Positions 8,245-16,948 are shown, counted from the first letter of the stretch. The stretch: 25,211 nucleotides of DNA from Oscillospiraceae bacterium (GCA_016296045.1 JAEDKB010000003.1:1-25211); one strand, 5' to 3'. Translations and numbers: made by a program. The notes: generated from the sequence alone by a model not told the origin.

Positions 8245-9948
8245 TTATTTCGGCACATAAGCGTTCATCGCTTCCGCAAGAGCCGCAAGCAGCGCTTGTG
8301 CTTTGCTTTGATCCGAATCAACCGCTGTCAAATAGAGTTTCACCTTCGGTTCCGTACCGGATGGACGGACGATCACGCTGCCTTGCTCTCCGAGTACCAA
8401 CGTAACAACATTGGATTTCGGCAAAGTGACAGGCGTTTCTTCACCGGTCAGCATGTTTTTGCAAATACGGCTCTGATAGTCCGTACAAGACGTAACCGGT
8501 ACGCCGCAAAGCGCCGTCGGGATATTGGCGCGGAAATCCGCCATAAACTTTGCAGAAAGCTCCATCGCGTTCGGTCCGGTCAGCTCAATGCTGATGACCT
8601 TTGCTTCGTGATAGCCGAGCTCGGCATACAGCGCGTCCATTTTCTGCGCCAGATTCATGCCCTGACGCTTCAGCTTCGATGCCAGATCGCACGTCAGCAT
8701 AGATGCGATGACGGCATCCTTGTCGCGGGCGTAGGTTCCCTTGAGATATCCGCAGCTTTCCTCAAAACCGAAAACAAAGCGATGCTCCTGTCCGGCTTCC
8801 TCCAGCGCAAGGATTTCTCCGCCGATATACTTAAAGCCGGTCAGAACGGATTTCATATTCACACCGTATTTTGCGGCGACCTTATCTGCCAGCGGAGTGG
8901 ATACGATACTCTTGACCGCAACCGGATTTTCAGGAAGTTTTCCTTTTGCGGAAAGCTCGCCCAAAACATAGTCCAGCAGCAGACAGCCAAGCTCATTTCC
9001 GCTCAATTTGCGGAAATTGTCGCCGTCGGGGACAGCCACCGCAACACGGTCACAGTCGGGATCCGTACCGAGAATCAGATCGGGATGCGTTTGTCTTGCG
9101 ATTTTGTAGCATTCATTCAAGGCGGCATCCGTTTCCGGATTCGGATATTCGCAGGTCTTAAAATCTCCGTCCGGATTTTCCTGCACCTTGCAAACGTCGA
9201 TATTCACGCCGATTCTTCCCAGCACTTCGCGAACGGGCTTGTTGCCGGTGCCGCAAAGCGGCGTGTAGAGCAGATTCAGATTGTCGTCTTTCGTATCTGC
9301 AATCCGCTCGTTCAGGACGGTCTGATAATAGCGCTCCCAAAGCTCCGGTGCGATATACTCAACCATGCCGGATGAGAGCTGCTCGTCAAACGTCTTTTCG
9401 GCAGGGATAAAATACGGGATCTTGGAAATCTCGTTGTATACGATCGCCGCAGGCTCGTCCGTCATCTGGCAGCCATCGGGGCCGTAGCATTTTATACCGT
9501 TATAGGCACCTGCATTATGACTTGCGGAAACAACGATGCCGCAGCCGCAGCCCAACTGACGAACCGCGTAAGAGAGCATCGGTGTCGGTGCCAGCTCATG
9601 ATAAACATAAACATGAATGCCGCGTTCGGCAAGTGCCACCGCACAGATCTCGGCAAATTTGCGGGAATTATGCCGGGAATCATAGCCGATTGCACATTTC
9701 TGCGGCAGATCGGTACTGCAGAGCCATGCCGCAAGCCCTTGTGCGGTACGGCGGACGGTAAACTGATTCAGACGATTCGTTCCGATGCCCATGATGCCGC
9801 GGATGCCGGCGGTGCCGAACTGGAGCTCTGCGCCGAATGCGCCCTTCATTGCATCATCGTCCTGTGCCATGCTCTTCATTTTTTCGGTGCAGCTTTCACA
9901 AAGCGGCGCCGTTTCAAGCCATGTCTGATAGCGTTCCAAATAATCCAT
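8245..9948 (-). CDS. pgcA: Phosphoglucomutase/phosphomannomutase (alpha-D-phosphohexomutase)
   Basis: A 567-residue phosphohexomutase that interconverts hexose 1- and 6-phosphates, linking glycolysis to glycogen and cell-envelope sugar nucleotides. The four domain signatures are present: FGTAGIRGIMG at 44-54, the catalytic phosphoserine loop VVSASHNAGAYNGIK with S143, the metal-binding loop TDPDCDR at about 295-301, the sugar-binding loop GFEESCGYLKG from 394, and the C-terminal phosphate loop RPSGTEPKVKLY. Length matches PgcA-type Firmicutes enzymes; glucose versus mannose preference cannot be decided here. I choose ATG 9948 because CAGGAGGG lies just upstream; the longer in-frame start at 9978 lies inside the preceding terminator hairpin. 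Confidence 0.93.
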   Translation of the reverse strand: MDYLERYQTWLETAPLCESCTEKMKSMAQDDDAMKGAFGAELQFGTAGIRGIMGIGTNRLNQFTVRRTAQGLAAWLCSTDLPQKCAIGYDSRHNSRKFAEICAVALAERGIHVYVYHELAPTPMLSYAVRQLGCGCGIVVSASHNAGAYNGIKCYGPDGCQMTDEPAAIVYNEISKIPYFIPAEKTFDEQLSSGMVEYIAPELWERYYQTVLNERIADTKDDNLNLLYTPLCGTGNKPVREVLGRIGVNIDVCKVQENPDGDFKTCEYPNPETDAALNECYKIARQTHPDLILGTDPDCDRVAVAVPDGDNFRKLSGNELGCLLLDYVLGELSAKGKLPENPVAVKSIVSTPLADKVAAKYGVNMKSVLTGFKYIGGEILALEEAGQEHRFVFGFEESCGYLKGTYARDKDAVIASMLTCDLASKLKRQGMNLAQKMDALYAELGYHEAKVISIELTGPNAMELSAKFMADFRANIPTALCGVPVTSCTDYQSRICKNMLTGEETPVTLPKSNVVTLVLGEQGSVIVRPSGTEPKVKLYLTAVDSDQSKAQALLAALAEAMNAYVPK

Positions 9949-9964
9949 AATACCCTCCTGTTTT

Positions 9965-9997
9965 AAAAAACAGGTCAATTTTATGAATTGACCTGTT
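9965..9997 (-). terminator. Terminator between the coiled-coil gene and the phosphohexomutase
   Basis: Perfect 12-bp inverted repeat AACAGGTCAATT/AATTGACCTGTT (arms 9969-9980 and 9986-9997, five-base loop) followed on the minus strand by a run of T (9965-9970). It starts 8 bases after the stop of the upstream gene, and its tail lies only a few bases before the ribosome-binding site of the phosphohexomutase gene. Confidence 0.88.
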
Positions 9998-10004
9998 CAA
10001 TAAA

Positions 10005-10508
10005 TTACACATCTTCAATAATTGCAGAGTTTGCTTTCGGTGCCTGAGGATTGACAAGCGCACGGAACTTAGAGCGAGAATCACGGATACCGGACAGAGC
10101 TTCGGCAACAGCTTCCTCCGTGCGGCGGAGAGAATCGTCAACGTAGTCATTGGTAACCTGCTTGAGTTCCTTAATCTTTTCCTGCGCGGCGCGAACCATT
10201 TCATTGGCCTGCGTCTTCGCCTCATTATAAATTGCCTCTTGCGTGACAAGCTGGCGAGCCTGTGCCTGCGCGGCTTTGAGAATATTTTCAGCTTCGCGTT
10301 TCGCGCTGGTGATCAACTCACTGCGGGAATCAACAATCGTCTTGGCCTGCTTCAATTCGCCGGGAAGCTGATTGCTGATTTCATCCAGAAGATCTAAAAC
10401 ACGCTCGCGCTCAATAGAGCACTTATCGCCGCTGAAAGGAACGCTCTTTGCGTCCTGGACCATTTCGTATAATGTGCCGATGAGTTCTTCAATGCCGTTC
10501 TCGTTCAT
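10005..10508 (-). CDS. Coiled-coil protein downstream of coaD (DivIVA-like / V-ATPase subunit H-like)
   Basis: A 167-residue, mostly helical, highly charged protein without a membrane segment. From about residue 45 to 150 it reads as a long amphipathic coiled coil rich in A, E, K and Q (for example SAKREAENILKAAQAQARQ), which draws weak similarity to DivIVA and to b/H-type ATPase stalk subunits in this lineage. I infer a structural or scaffolding role; no enzyme motif is present, and the lack of an N-terminal membrane anchor argues against a true F0 b subunit. The start overlaps the coaD stop (ATGA) with AAGGAGG upstream, and a strong terminator follows. Gene call is firm, function open. Confidence 0.75.
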   Translation of the reverse strand: MNENGIEELIGTLYEMVQDAKSVPFSGDKCSIERERVLDLLDEISNQLPGELKQAKTIVDSRSELITSAKREAENILKAAQAQARQLVTQEAIYNEAKTQANEMVRAAQEKIKELKQVTNDYVDDSLRRTEEAVAEALSGIRDSRSKFRALVNPQAPKANSAIIEDV

Positions 10509-11011
10509 GTTTGTTCCTCCTTGTGATTCACTATATTTTTTATTTTGTTTTCAAATTCATTCATTATCTGCGCCGGCAGGAAATCGCTTAAATCCGCGCC
10601 GTAAAGTCCCATTTCCTTTACCGCACTGGAGCTTAGGTACATATATTGGTGCTCAGCAGTAAGAAACAGAGATTCAAGCTCCGGATTCAGCTTACGATTG
10701 ATCATCGCCATCTGAAATTCTTTTTCAAAATCAGAGCCGGCACGAAGTCCTTTTATGATGGTACAGCAATGATGCTTCCTCGCATATTCCGCAAGTAAAC
10801 CTTCATTCGAATCAACCGTAACATTCGGCAGATGCGCCGTAACGCTGCGAAGCAGCTTTTCGCGCTCTTCTAAGGTGAAAAGCGGCGTTTTTTCGCAGTT
10901 GACCAGAACACAAACAATCACACGATCAAACAGCTTTGCAGCGCGCTCAATAATGTTCAAATGACCGTTTGTAACCGGGTCAAAGCTGCCGGGATAGACA
11001 GCAGTTCTCAT
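10505..11011 (-). CDS. coaD: Phosphopantetheine adenylyltransferase
   Basis: Catalyses the penultimate step of coenzyme A synthesis, adenylating 4'-phosphopantetheine to dephospho-CoA. The 168-residue protein shows the nucleotidyltransferase motif GSFDPVTNGH at residues 8-17 (the T/HxGH signature being TNGH), KGLRAGSDFEKEFQM for substrate binding, and the C-terminal YLSSSAVKE loop that replaces the usual ISSSxVKE with a conservative change. It overlaps rsmD and the coiled-coil gene by four bases each (ATGA), and rsmD-coaD linkage is standard in Firmicutes. Confidence 0.97.
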   Translation of the reverse strand: MRTAVYPGSFDPVTNGHLNIIERAAKLFDRVIVCVLVNCEKTPLFTLEEREKLLRSVTAHLPNVTVDSNEGLLAEYARKHHCCTIIKGLRAGSDFEKEFQMAMINRKLNPELESLFLTAEHQYMYLSSSAVKEMGLYGADLSDFLPAQIMNEFENKIKNIVNHKEEQT

Positions 11012-11559
11012 ATGGTATCCTCTTTACGGCGGAACAAGGTGATGGTTGTTTTGCCGTAATTGTAATCCTTTGAGCGCTCTAACATGTCAAATTGCTCGTT
11101 AAGTTGCTTTCCCAGAGGGCGCTCTGTAATAATTATAGCACCTTCCGCCAAAATGTCAATTTCTGAGATGCGTTTTAATGCATTTTCTAAATAATTTTCT
11201 GCATATGGCGGATCCAAAAAGATTAAGCGGAAGCGTTTTGAGCACCCGGAAAGGTATGTCAGATAGTCTCCTCGAATGACCTCAGCCCGATCCTCCAAGT
11301 GCGTTTTGCGCAAATTCTCTTTTATCACTGCAACTGCATCCGGACGAGAATCCACAAAAACCGCATGACTCGCTCCCCTGCTCAGTGCCTCAATGCCAAG
11401 CTGACCGGAGCCTGCAAACAGATCCAGCACCTCTCCGACCGTTTCAAATTGTATGATATTAAACAGCGCCTGCTTGACCTTGTCCGCCGTCGGACGTGTT
11501 GCCATGCCGTCCGGAGCTTTCAGAATCGTTCCTCGCGCCGTTCCGGTGATTACTCGCAT
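11008..11559 (-). CDS. rsmD: 16S rRNA (guanine(966)-N(2))-methyltransferase
   Basis: A 183-residue SAM-dependent methyltransferase that modifies G966 of 16S rRNA during small-subunit assembly. It begins MRVITGTARG as typical for RsmD, has the SAM-binding motif LDLFAGSGQLG at residues 45-55, the acidic motif VFVDSRPDA at about 67-75, and the catalytic DPPY at 116-119. The start has AGGAG upstream and lies three bases after the uvrC stop; the stop overlaps coaD. Confidence 0.96.
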   Translation of the reverse strand: MRVITGTARGTILKAPDGMATRPTADKVKQALFNIIQFETVGEVLDLFAGSGQLGIEALSRGASHAVFVDSRPDAVAVIKENLRKTHLEDRAEVIRGDYLTYLSGCSKRFRLIFLDPPYAENYLENALKRISEIDILAEGAIIITERPLGKQLNEQFDMLERSKDYNYGKTTITLFRRKEDTI

Positions 11560-11562
11560 GAT

Positions 11563-13380
11563 TTACTCCTGAGAATGAAAATATTGATAAACCGCCAATG
11601 CCGTTTTTTCCGGCACAACCGCCCTTAACTCTTCAACGCTCGCTTTCCCGATCGCCGAAATGGATTTAAAATGCTTTAAAAGTGCAATGCGGCGCTTTTC
11701 TCCGACCCCTTTGATTTCGTCCAGCCTTGAGCCTTTGACGCGCTTGCTGCGAAGCGTGCGGTGATATGTGATTGCAAAGCGATGGGTTTCCTCCTGAATA
11801 CGCCCGATCAGGGCATACACCGCCGGCGTTGCCTGAATTCCGATCTCTCTGCCGTCGGGTGTTACAAGTGCTCGTGTACGGTGCCGGTTGTCTTTGACCA
11901 TACCAAAGATCGGAAGCTCGATTCCCATTGCACATAAAGCCTGCCGAACCGTCTCCGCGTGGACGCTGCCGCCGTCAATCAGCAGCACATCCGGTTTTTC
12001 ACGAAAACCCTTATCCCCGTCAAGGTAGCGGCAGAAGCGGCGGCACAAAACCTGCCGCATGGAGGCATAGTCATCCTGGTCTTCCATGCCTTCCAGCTTA
12101 AAGCGCTTATAGTCGCTTTTTTTCGGCTTGCCGTCTGCAAACACGGTCATGGAAGCGACAATGTCTGTTCCGGCAATATTGGAAATGTCATACGCTTCCA
12201 TTCTTGCAGGATACTCCGGAAGGCCAAGCATGCTTTGAAGCAGAGTCAATGTTCCGTTCAGTCGTTCCGCGGCAGACGTCGCACGTTCCGCTTCTTCTTG
12301 TGCATTCTTGTAGGCAAGCTCGGAAAGGCGTTTGTTATCCCCTTTGCGTGCGGTAACGATGCGAACCTTCTTACCCAACTGCTCAAAAAGCAGTTGAGAG
12401 AACAGATCGGCATCCTCCATCGGGAGAGGAAGCAAAATTCGTTTCGGTGCAGCCTTGCGGCTCAGATAGTACTGCTTGACAAGCGCGGAAACAGCCTCCT
12501 GCGGATCATCCGTTACAGAAAGAAGCTCATAGTCCTTGTCCATCAAATTGCCGCCGATAAAATGCAGCACCGCAAAGCACGCCTTTGCCTCCGTCTGATA
12601 CCAGCCGATGACATCGGTATCTGACATAGCGCCGGCAGTGACAAGCTGACGTTCTCCAAGAGCTTCGACCGCACGCAGCCGATCCCGATATTGTGCCGCG
12701 TGCTCAAAATCGAGCGCTTCTGCAAAAGCCTCCATCCGTTCCCGCAGAGAATCACATAAAGCGCTATGCTTTCCCTCTAAAAGGAGCTTTGCCTGCTGAA
12801 GCCGGGCGTAATAATCCTCCTGCTTCATTTCCGGACGGCACCAGCCGTCGCATTTGTCCATGTGAAAGTTCAGACAGGGACGGTCTTTCCCGATATCACG
12901 CGGAAATTTTCGCGAACAGTCCGGCAGACGGAAGGTCTCTTTGATAATACGGATCACCTGATTGGTGCGTCCCCGGCTGCCAAACGGCCCGAAATACTTC
13001 GCGCCGTCCTCCATAACGCGGTTGGAAAGCGTAATGACGGGATAAGGCTCCCGCATATCAAGCCGCAGATAGGGATACCCCTTATCATCCTTTAAAAGAA
13101 TGTTGTATTTCGGCATATAGTGCTTGATCAGAGAACATTCCAGCACCAGTGCCTCAAACTCACTTGCGGCTCGGATCGTTTCAAAATGGTCAACAAGGGA
13201 AACCATTCGGCGTGTTTTCGCCGTATGGGAAGCCGTATCCTGAAAATACTGACTGACACGGTTCTTGAGTTTTTTCGCTTTGCCGACATAAATTACCGTA
13301 TCCGAAGCGTCTTTCATCAGGTAGACCCCCGGCTCATACGGCAGCGACAGCGCCGCTTGTTTCAATTCCTCTTTTGTCAT
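11563..13380 (-). CDS. uvrC: Excinuclease ABC subunit C
   Basis: Nuclease of nucleotide excision repair that makes both incisions around a lesion when recruited by UvrB. The 605-residue chain has the N-terminal GIY-YIG domain (PYEPGVYLMKDA at 14-25, VIYVGKAKKLKNR at 29-41), four cysteines C155, C169, C177 and C181 placed like the iron-sulfur ligands reported for UvrC proteins, a UvrB-interacting UVR segment at about 202-238, the RNase H-like nuclease domain (YDISNIAG with D398, LLIDGG with D469, H533 in ETHRFAITYHR) and a C-terminal helix-hairpin-helix (IKGVGEKRRIALLKHF). DISN instead of DISH is usual in Firmicutes. The ATG at 13380 has GTGAGG upstream. Confidence 0.97.
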   Translation of the reverse strand: MTKEELKQAALSLPYEPGVYLMKDASDTVIYVGKAKKLKNRVSQYFQDTASHTAKTRRMVSLVDHFETIRAASEFEALVLECSLIKHYMPKYNILLKDDKGYPYLRLDMREPYPVITLSNRVMEDGAKYFGPFGSRGRTNQVIRIIKETFRLPDCSRKFPRDIGKDRPCLNFHMDKCDGWCRPEMKQEDYYARLQQAKLLLEGKHSALCDSLRERMEAFAEALDFEHAAQYRDRLRAVEALGERQLVTAGAMSDTDVIGWYQTEAKACFAVLHFIGGNLMDKDYELLSVTDDPQEAVSALVKQYYLSRKAAPKRILLPLPMEDADLFSQLLFEQLGKKVRIVTARKGDNKRLSELAYKNAQEEAERATSAAERLNGTLTLLQSMLGLPEYPARMEAYDISNIAGTDIVASMTVFADGKPKKSDYKRFKLEGMEDQDDYASMRQVLCRRFCRYLDGDKGFREKPDVLLIDGGSVHAETVRQALCAMGIELPIFGMVKDNRHRTRALVTPDGREIGIQATPAVYALIGRIQEETHRFAITYHRTLRSKRVKGSRLDEIKGVGEKRRIALLKHFKSISAIGKASVEELRAVVPEKTALAVYQYFHSQE

Positions 13381-13400
13381 AGATCCTCACCGTAGACAAA

Positions 13401-13432
13401 GCTGTCCCAAACGCGTGGGCGCTTGGGACAGC
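13401..13432 (-). terminator. Inverted repeat between the HPr-like gene and uvrC, possible partial terminator
   Basis: Perfect 10-bp inverted repeat GCTGTCCCAA/TTGGGACAGC with a 12-base G/C-rich loop, 14 bases after the HPr-like stop codon. On the minus strand only CTTTGTC follows, so the T-tract is poor. It probably stops some transcripts and lets others continue into uvrC, or protects the HPr-like mRNA 3' end. Confidence 0.6.
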
Positions 13433-13446
13433 CTGTTGATCAGCTC

Positions 13447-13707
13447 TTAATAAATATCCTTTACCAGCATTTCGGAAAGCTGTTTGACAGCAGCCTCCTC
13501 ATCAGGACCCTCTGCAATCAGCGTAATTTCGGTGCCGGTCGTGATACCCATGGAAAGAACGCCCAAAAGGCTCTTGGCATTGATCTTGCGATCATCTGCC
13601 TCAACCCAGATGCTGGAGCGGAATTCGTTGGCTTTTTGAATAAAGTAGGTAGCCTGTTTATTGTGAAGTCCGGATTCACACTTTACGATGGATTTTTCTG
13701 TATACAT
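13447..13707 (-). CDS. HPr-like phosphocarrier domain protein
   Basis: An 86-residue single-domain protein of the HPr family. HPr passes phosphate from enzyme I to sugar permeases through His15 and is regulated by phosphorylation at Ser46. Both residues are at canonical positions here (H15 in SGLHNKQAT, S46 in NAKSLLGVLSMG). The active-site loop is altered, however: usual HPr reads HARPA, this protein reads HNKQA, so Arg17 is Lys and Pro18 is Gln. It could be a regulatory paralogue rather than the main PTS carrier. I choose ATG 13707, with AAGGAG eight bases upstream; a GTG at 13716 would overlap that site. It has its own strong promoter and no PTS genes beside it. Confidence 0.9.
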   Translation of the reverse strand: MYTEKSIVKCESGLHNKQATYFIQKANEFRSSIWVEADDRKINAKSLLGVLSMGITTGTEITLIAEGPDEEAAVKQLSEMLVKDIY

Positions 13708-13753
13708 GCGAGTCACTCCTTAAAATCGCTATGAATTCAAATAGCTACTTGAT

Positions 13754-13782
13754 AATATACGCAAATGCGCGGCGTTTGTCAA
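13754..13782 (-). promoter_or_regulatory. Promoter of the HPr-like gene
   Basis: Minus-strand -35 TTGACA (13777-13782), 17-base spacer, and -10 TATATT (13754-13759), close to consensus. It lies between the mutS2 stop and the HPr-like start and predicts a leader of about 40 bases. No terminator for mutS2 is visible, so readthrough may add to expression. Confidence 0.87.
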
Positions 13783-13797
13783 CATATTTTTAACTTT

Positions 13798-16170
13798 TTA
13801 CGACAATTCCGCAATGGTAACGCCATCCTCTCCCTCACCGTAAACACCAAGTCGGTACCTTTTTACCGCTTTATTGTGCTTCAATTCTTCATGAACAGCT
13901 TTTCTGAGCGCACCGGTTCCCTTGCCATGAATAATGCGAACCTGCGCGAGATTTGCAAGCATTGCACTGTCTAAAAAAATGGATAAAGACGCAATTGCTT
14001 CACCGACAGTCATTCCGCGAAGATCCAGTTCCGTCGCCGCAGCGTTGTTGCGGAATTCACGTTTGCTGCGCTCAATGATTTTTTTCGTCTGCTGTTTTGT
14101 TTCCTCAATCAGATAGACCTCATCCGGCTGTGCGGTGACTTTCATAATACCGGCTTGAAGCTGATAGCTTCCGTCCTTATTGATTGCCAAAACGCTGGCT
14201 TTGGTTCCCAGCTTCAGAATTTCAACAACATCCCCAACCATAATATCGCGTGAGGGTGCCGGTCGTTCCGGCGCGGATTGTTTGACGGTAAAGGCTTCCT
14301 CCGCTTCATTCAATTTTCTGCGAAGCTCTGCCTGTTTGGCATTGCTGCCCTGAACGTCAGCCGAGTCGCGCATTTGCTTGCGAAGCTGCTTCAGCTCATC
14401 GGCAACCTCGTTAGAAGCGCGGCGCGCATGATCAATGATTGCCTGTGCTTCCGCTCTGGCGCGGCGCATTGCCTTCTCGCGTTCGGCCTTGATCTCGGCA
14501 TAGTAGGTTTCTGATTTTGAGCGCATCTGCTCTGTTTCAAGCTTTAGCCGTTCCGCTTCCAGCTTTGCAGTTTCCATCTGTTGACGCTGTTGCTCCAACT
14601 GCGTCAACACGTCCTCAAAATTCTTATCATTTTCATTTACAAGGCTCTTCGCCTTGTCTACAATCGTATCCGATAAGCCGAGACGTTTTGCAATCGCAAA
14701 GGCATTGGACTTTCCCGGAATGCCGATCAGCAGACGGTAGGTCGGTCGAAGTGTTTCCACGTCGAATTCACAGGAGGCGTTCATGACCCCCTCCGTCCGC
14801 ATGGCAAACAGCTTTAGCTCAGCATAATGCGTTGTTGCGGCAACACGGCTGCCGCATTGCCGGCAAAATTCGATCAGCGCAGTTGCAAGCGCGGCTCCCT
14901 CGGCAGGATCGGTACCTGCGCCCAGCTCGTCGAAGAGTACCAGCGTTTCATCATCGCAGCAACCGACAATCTCAACAATGTTTTTCATATGTGCCGAAAA
15001 CGTCGAAAGCGACTGTTCAATCGACTGCTCGTCGCCGATATCGGCAAGCACACTTTTGAAAACAGAAATCGCGCTGCCGTAATCCGCCGGAATATGCAGT
15101 CCGCATTCTCCCATTAAGGTCAGAAGGCCGATCGTTTTCAAAGTAACCGTTTTGCCGCCGGTGTTCGGGCCTGTGATAATGAGCGTATCAAAATCCGTTC
15201 CGAGACGGACAGAGATCGGAACGACACTCTTTTTTTCAATCAGCGGATGCCTTGCCCGAATGAGCTCAATGGTTCCGTTGGTTCGAATCTCCGGCTCCAT
15301 GCCGTCCATCCGCAGAGAAAGCTTTGCTTTTGCGAAAATCACGTCCAGCATGACCAGTATATCAAAGCTGGAACAGATGTTTTCACGGAAGGAGGCCGCC
15401 TCCGCAGACAGCTCCGCAAGAATCCGCTCGATCTCCTTACGCTCCTGAAGCAGCAGTTCACGAAGCGCATTATTTGCGTTCACCGCCGACATCGGCTCAA
15501 TGAAGAATGTGCCGCCCGAAGAAGAAACATCATGCACCAAGCCCGGAATCTCACCTTTATATTCACTTTTCACCGGAACAACATATCGGTCTCCGCGCAT
15601 CGTAATAATCGGATCGCGCAGGTACTTTGCGTAATTCGGAGAGTTGATGATCTTTTGCAGCGATTCTTTGACCTTCGCGCTCTGAATCCGCATATGGCGG
15701 CGAATATCCGCCAGTTCGCTGCTCGCCGCGTCCGCGATTTCTTCCTCGGAAATAATGGAATTCGTAATTTTTTCTTCTAAGTAGCGGTTGGGCGAAAGCT
15801 CCTGGAAATAAACGTCCAAAACCGTCTGTGTGTAATCTCCGTTATAATATGCCTTCGCATTGCGGATGCATTTCAAAACGCCCGCAATCCGAAGCAGCTC
15901 TACAGGCGTCAGGCAGCCGCCGCGATCGGCACGCTCCAGTGAGGGTGCGATTTCCTTTAATCCATGGAACGACGGAGAGCCTTTCAGGGAAATCAATTTG
16001 CAGGCAGCGCTTGTCTGCCCTTGCAGAAGCGTAATTTCCTCAGCGTCATCGAGCGGAAGCAGCTTCCTGCATTTTTCTTTTGCGTTTTCGCTGTGAGCAC
16101 AATCCGCCAGTTGTTCCAAAACCGCGCTAAGCTCCAGCTTACTGAGTGATTTTTCATATAATTCTGTCAT
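13798..16170 (-). CDS. mutS2: Endonuclease MutS2
   Basis: A 790-residue MutS-family ATPase lacking the mismatch-recognition domain and carrying a C-terminal Smr nuclease domain. In Firmicutes MutS2 is linked to recombination control and, in more recent work, to rescue of collided ribosomes. Visible parts are the helical clamp/lever region, Walker A GPNTGGKT at 334-341, Walker B with DELGAGTDP at 414-422, a long charged coiled coil at about 515-640, and the Smr domain over the last about 80 residues (ELDLRGMTVGEAI, IIHGKGTGALRKAV). The start has GAGGATC upstream and lies 10 bases after recO. Confidence 0.97.
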   Translation of the reverse strand: MTELYEKSLSKLELSAVLEQLADCAHSENAKEKCRKLLPLDDAEEITLLQGQTSAACKLISLKGSPSFHGLKEIAPSLERADRGGCLTPVELLRIAGVLKCIRNAKAYYNGDYTQTVLDVYFQELSPNRYLEEKITNSIISEEEIADAASSELADIRRHMRIQSAKVKESLQKIINSPNYAKYLRDPIITMRGDRYVVPVKSEYKGEIPGLVHDVSSSGGTFFIEPMSAVNANNALRELLLQERKEIERILAELSAEAASFRENICSSFDILVMLDVIFAKAKLSLRMDGMEPEIRTNGTIELIRARHPLIEKKSVVPISVRLGTDFDTLIITGPNTGGKTVTLKTIGLLTLMGECGLHIPADYGSAISVFKSVLADIGDEQSIEQSLSTFSAHMKNIVEIVGCCDDETLVLFDELGAGTDPAEGAALATALIEFCRQCGSRVAATTHYAELKLFAMRTEGVMNASCEFDVETLRPTYRLLIGIPGKSNAFAIAKRLGLSDTIVDKAKSLVNENDKNFEDVLTQLEQQRQQMETAKLEAERLKLETEQMRSKSETYYAEIKAEREKAMRRARAEAQAIIDHARRASNEVADELKQLRKQMRDSADVQGSNAKQAELRRKLNEAEEAFTVKQSAPERPAPSRDIMVGDVVEILKLGTKASVLAINKDGSYQLQAGIMKVTAQPDEVYLIEETKQQTKKIIERSKREFRNNAAATELDLRGMTVGEAIASLSIFLDSAMLANLAQVRIIHGKGTGALRKAVHEELKHNKAVKRYRLGVYGEGEDGVTIAELS

Positions 16171-16180
16171 GTTATGATCC

Positions 16181-16924
16181 TCATATAAATAGGGATTTGT
16201 AAAAGTCCAGCGTGGAGAAACCGCGCTCCAAGCGCATCGTCAGATAGCCTTCCGTTACATTGTTCAGTTCTGTCAAAGACGCGTCTGAAAGATTAAATGA
16301 AAACAAATGCTTGGAATCGGCCTGTGAAATATACCGCATAGCGGTTCTGGTTCCGGCGGATACCGGCATTCGTATGCCCTCCGCGCCCTCATAAGAGCAC
16401 GCACTGCACTGCAAAGCGCCCTGTGTGATATTAAAGCGGTCTGCTTCTTCGTTCCCGCATACGACGCAGCCGCGAAGATCGGGCAAAAAACCTGCAATAC
16501 AGGCAACGCGCAGCTCAAATACGGCTTTGACGAGCAACTGCGGCTTATGAAGTCTGGATAAGGCATAGAGGGAATTCAGCAGCAGAGATAAAAGCTCCGG
16601 CAGCGGATCGCCCTCCTGCGCAACGGTATCCGTCACCTGAACAAAATAGGACGCAAGCGAAAGAAGCTCCAAATCGTTTTGAAGCTCCGGATAAAGCTCC
16701 TTGGATACGGCCTCGGTAATCACATATCTGCCCTGATATTCAGAAACGGTAAACTCCGAAAACGCAAAAAGCTGGCAAGCAGCCTTGATCTTGCTTCTGC
16801 CGCTTTTCACGCCTCTTGCCTTAAACGTCACTTTCCCGAAATCGCGTGTGAGAACCGTGAGCAGCTTGTCGGAGTCCTTATATTCAGTTGCTCTAAGGAC
16901 AATTCCCTCTGTTTTTTCGTACAT
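16181..16924 (-). CDS. recO: DNA repair protein RecO
   Basis: A 247-residue recombination mediator that helps load RecA on SSB-coated DNA together with RecR. The N-terminal OB-fold (TEGIVLRATEYKDSDKLLTVLT) is followed by a helical domain and a zinc-finger pair C153xxC156 / C173xxC176, the four-cysteine form found in many Gram-positives. The ATG at 16924 has GGAG upstream. It follows the tiny yqzL gene, and the era-yqzL-recO order is conserved in Firmicutes. Confidence 0.95.
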   Translation of the reverse strand: MYEKTEGIVLRATEYKDSDKLLTVLTRDFGKVTFKARGVKSGRSKIKAACQLFAFSEFTVSEYQGRYVITEAVSKELYPELQNDLELLSLASYFVQVTDTVAQEGDPLPELLSLLLNSLYALSRLHKPQLLVKAVFELRVACIAGFLPDLRGCVVCGNEEADRFNITQGALQCSACSYEGAEGIRMPVSAGTRTAMRYISQADSKHLFSFNLSDASLTELNNVTEGYLTMRLERGFSTLDFYKSLFI

Positions 16925-16948
16925 GGTTTCTCCGATAATGTATGTAAC

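Noticed and set aside
8296..9375. 359-codon open frame opposite the phosphohexomutase
   Set aside because: Antisense shadow; the minus-strand gene explains the region completely.
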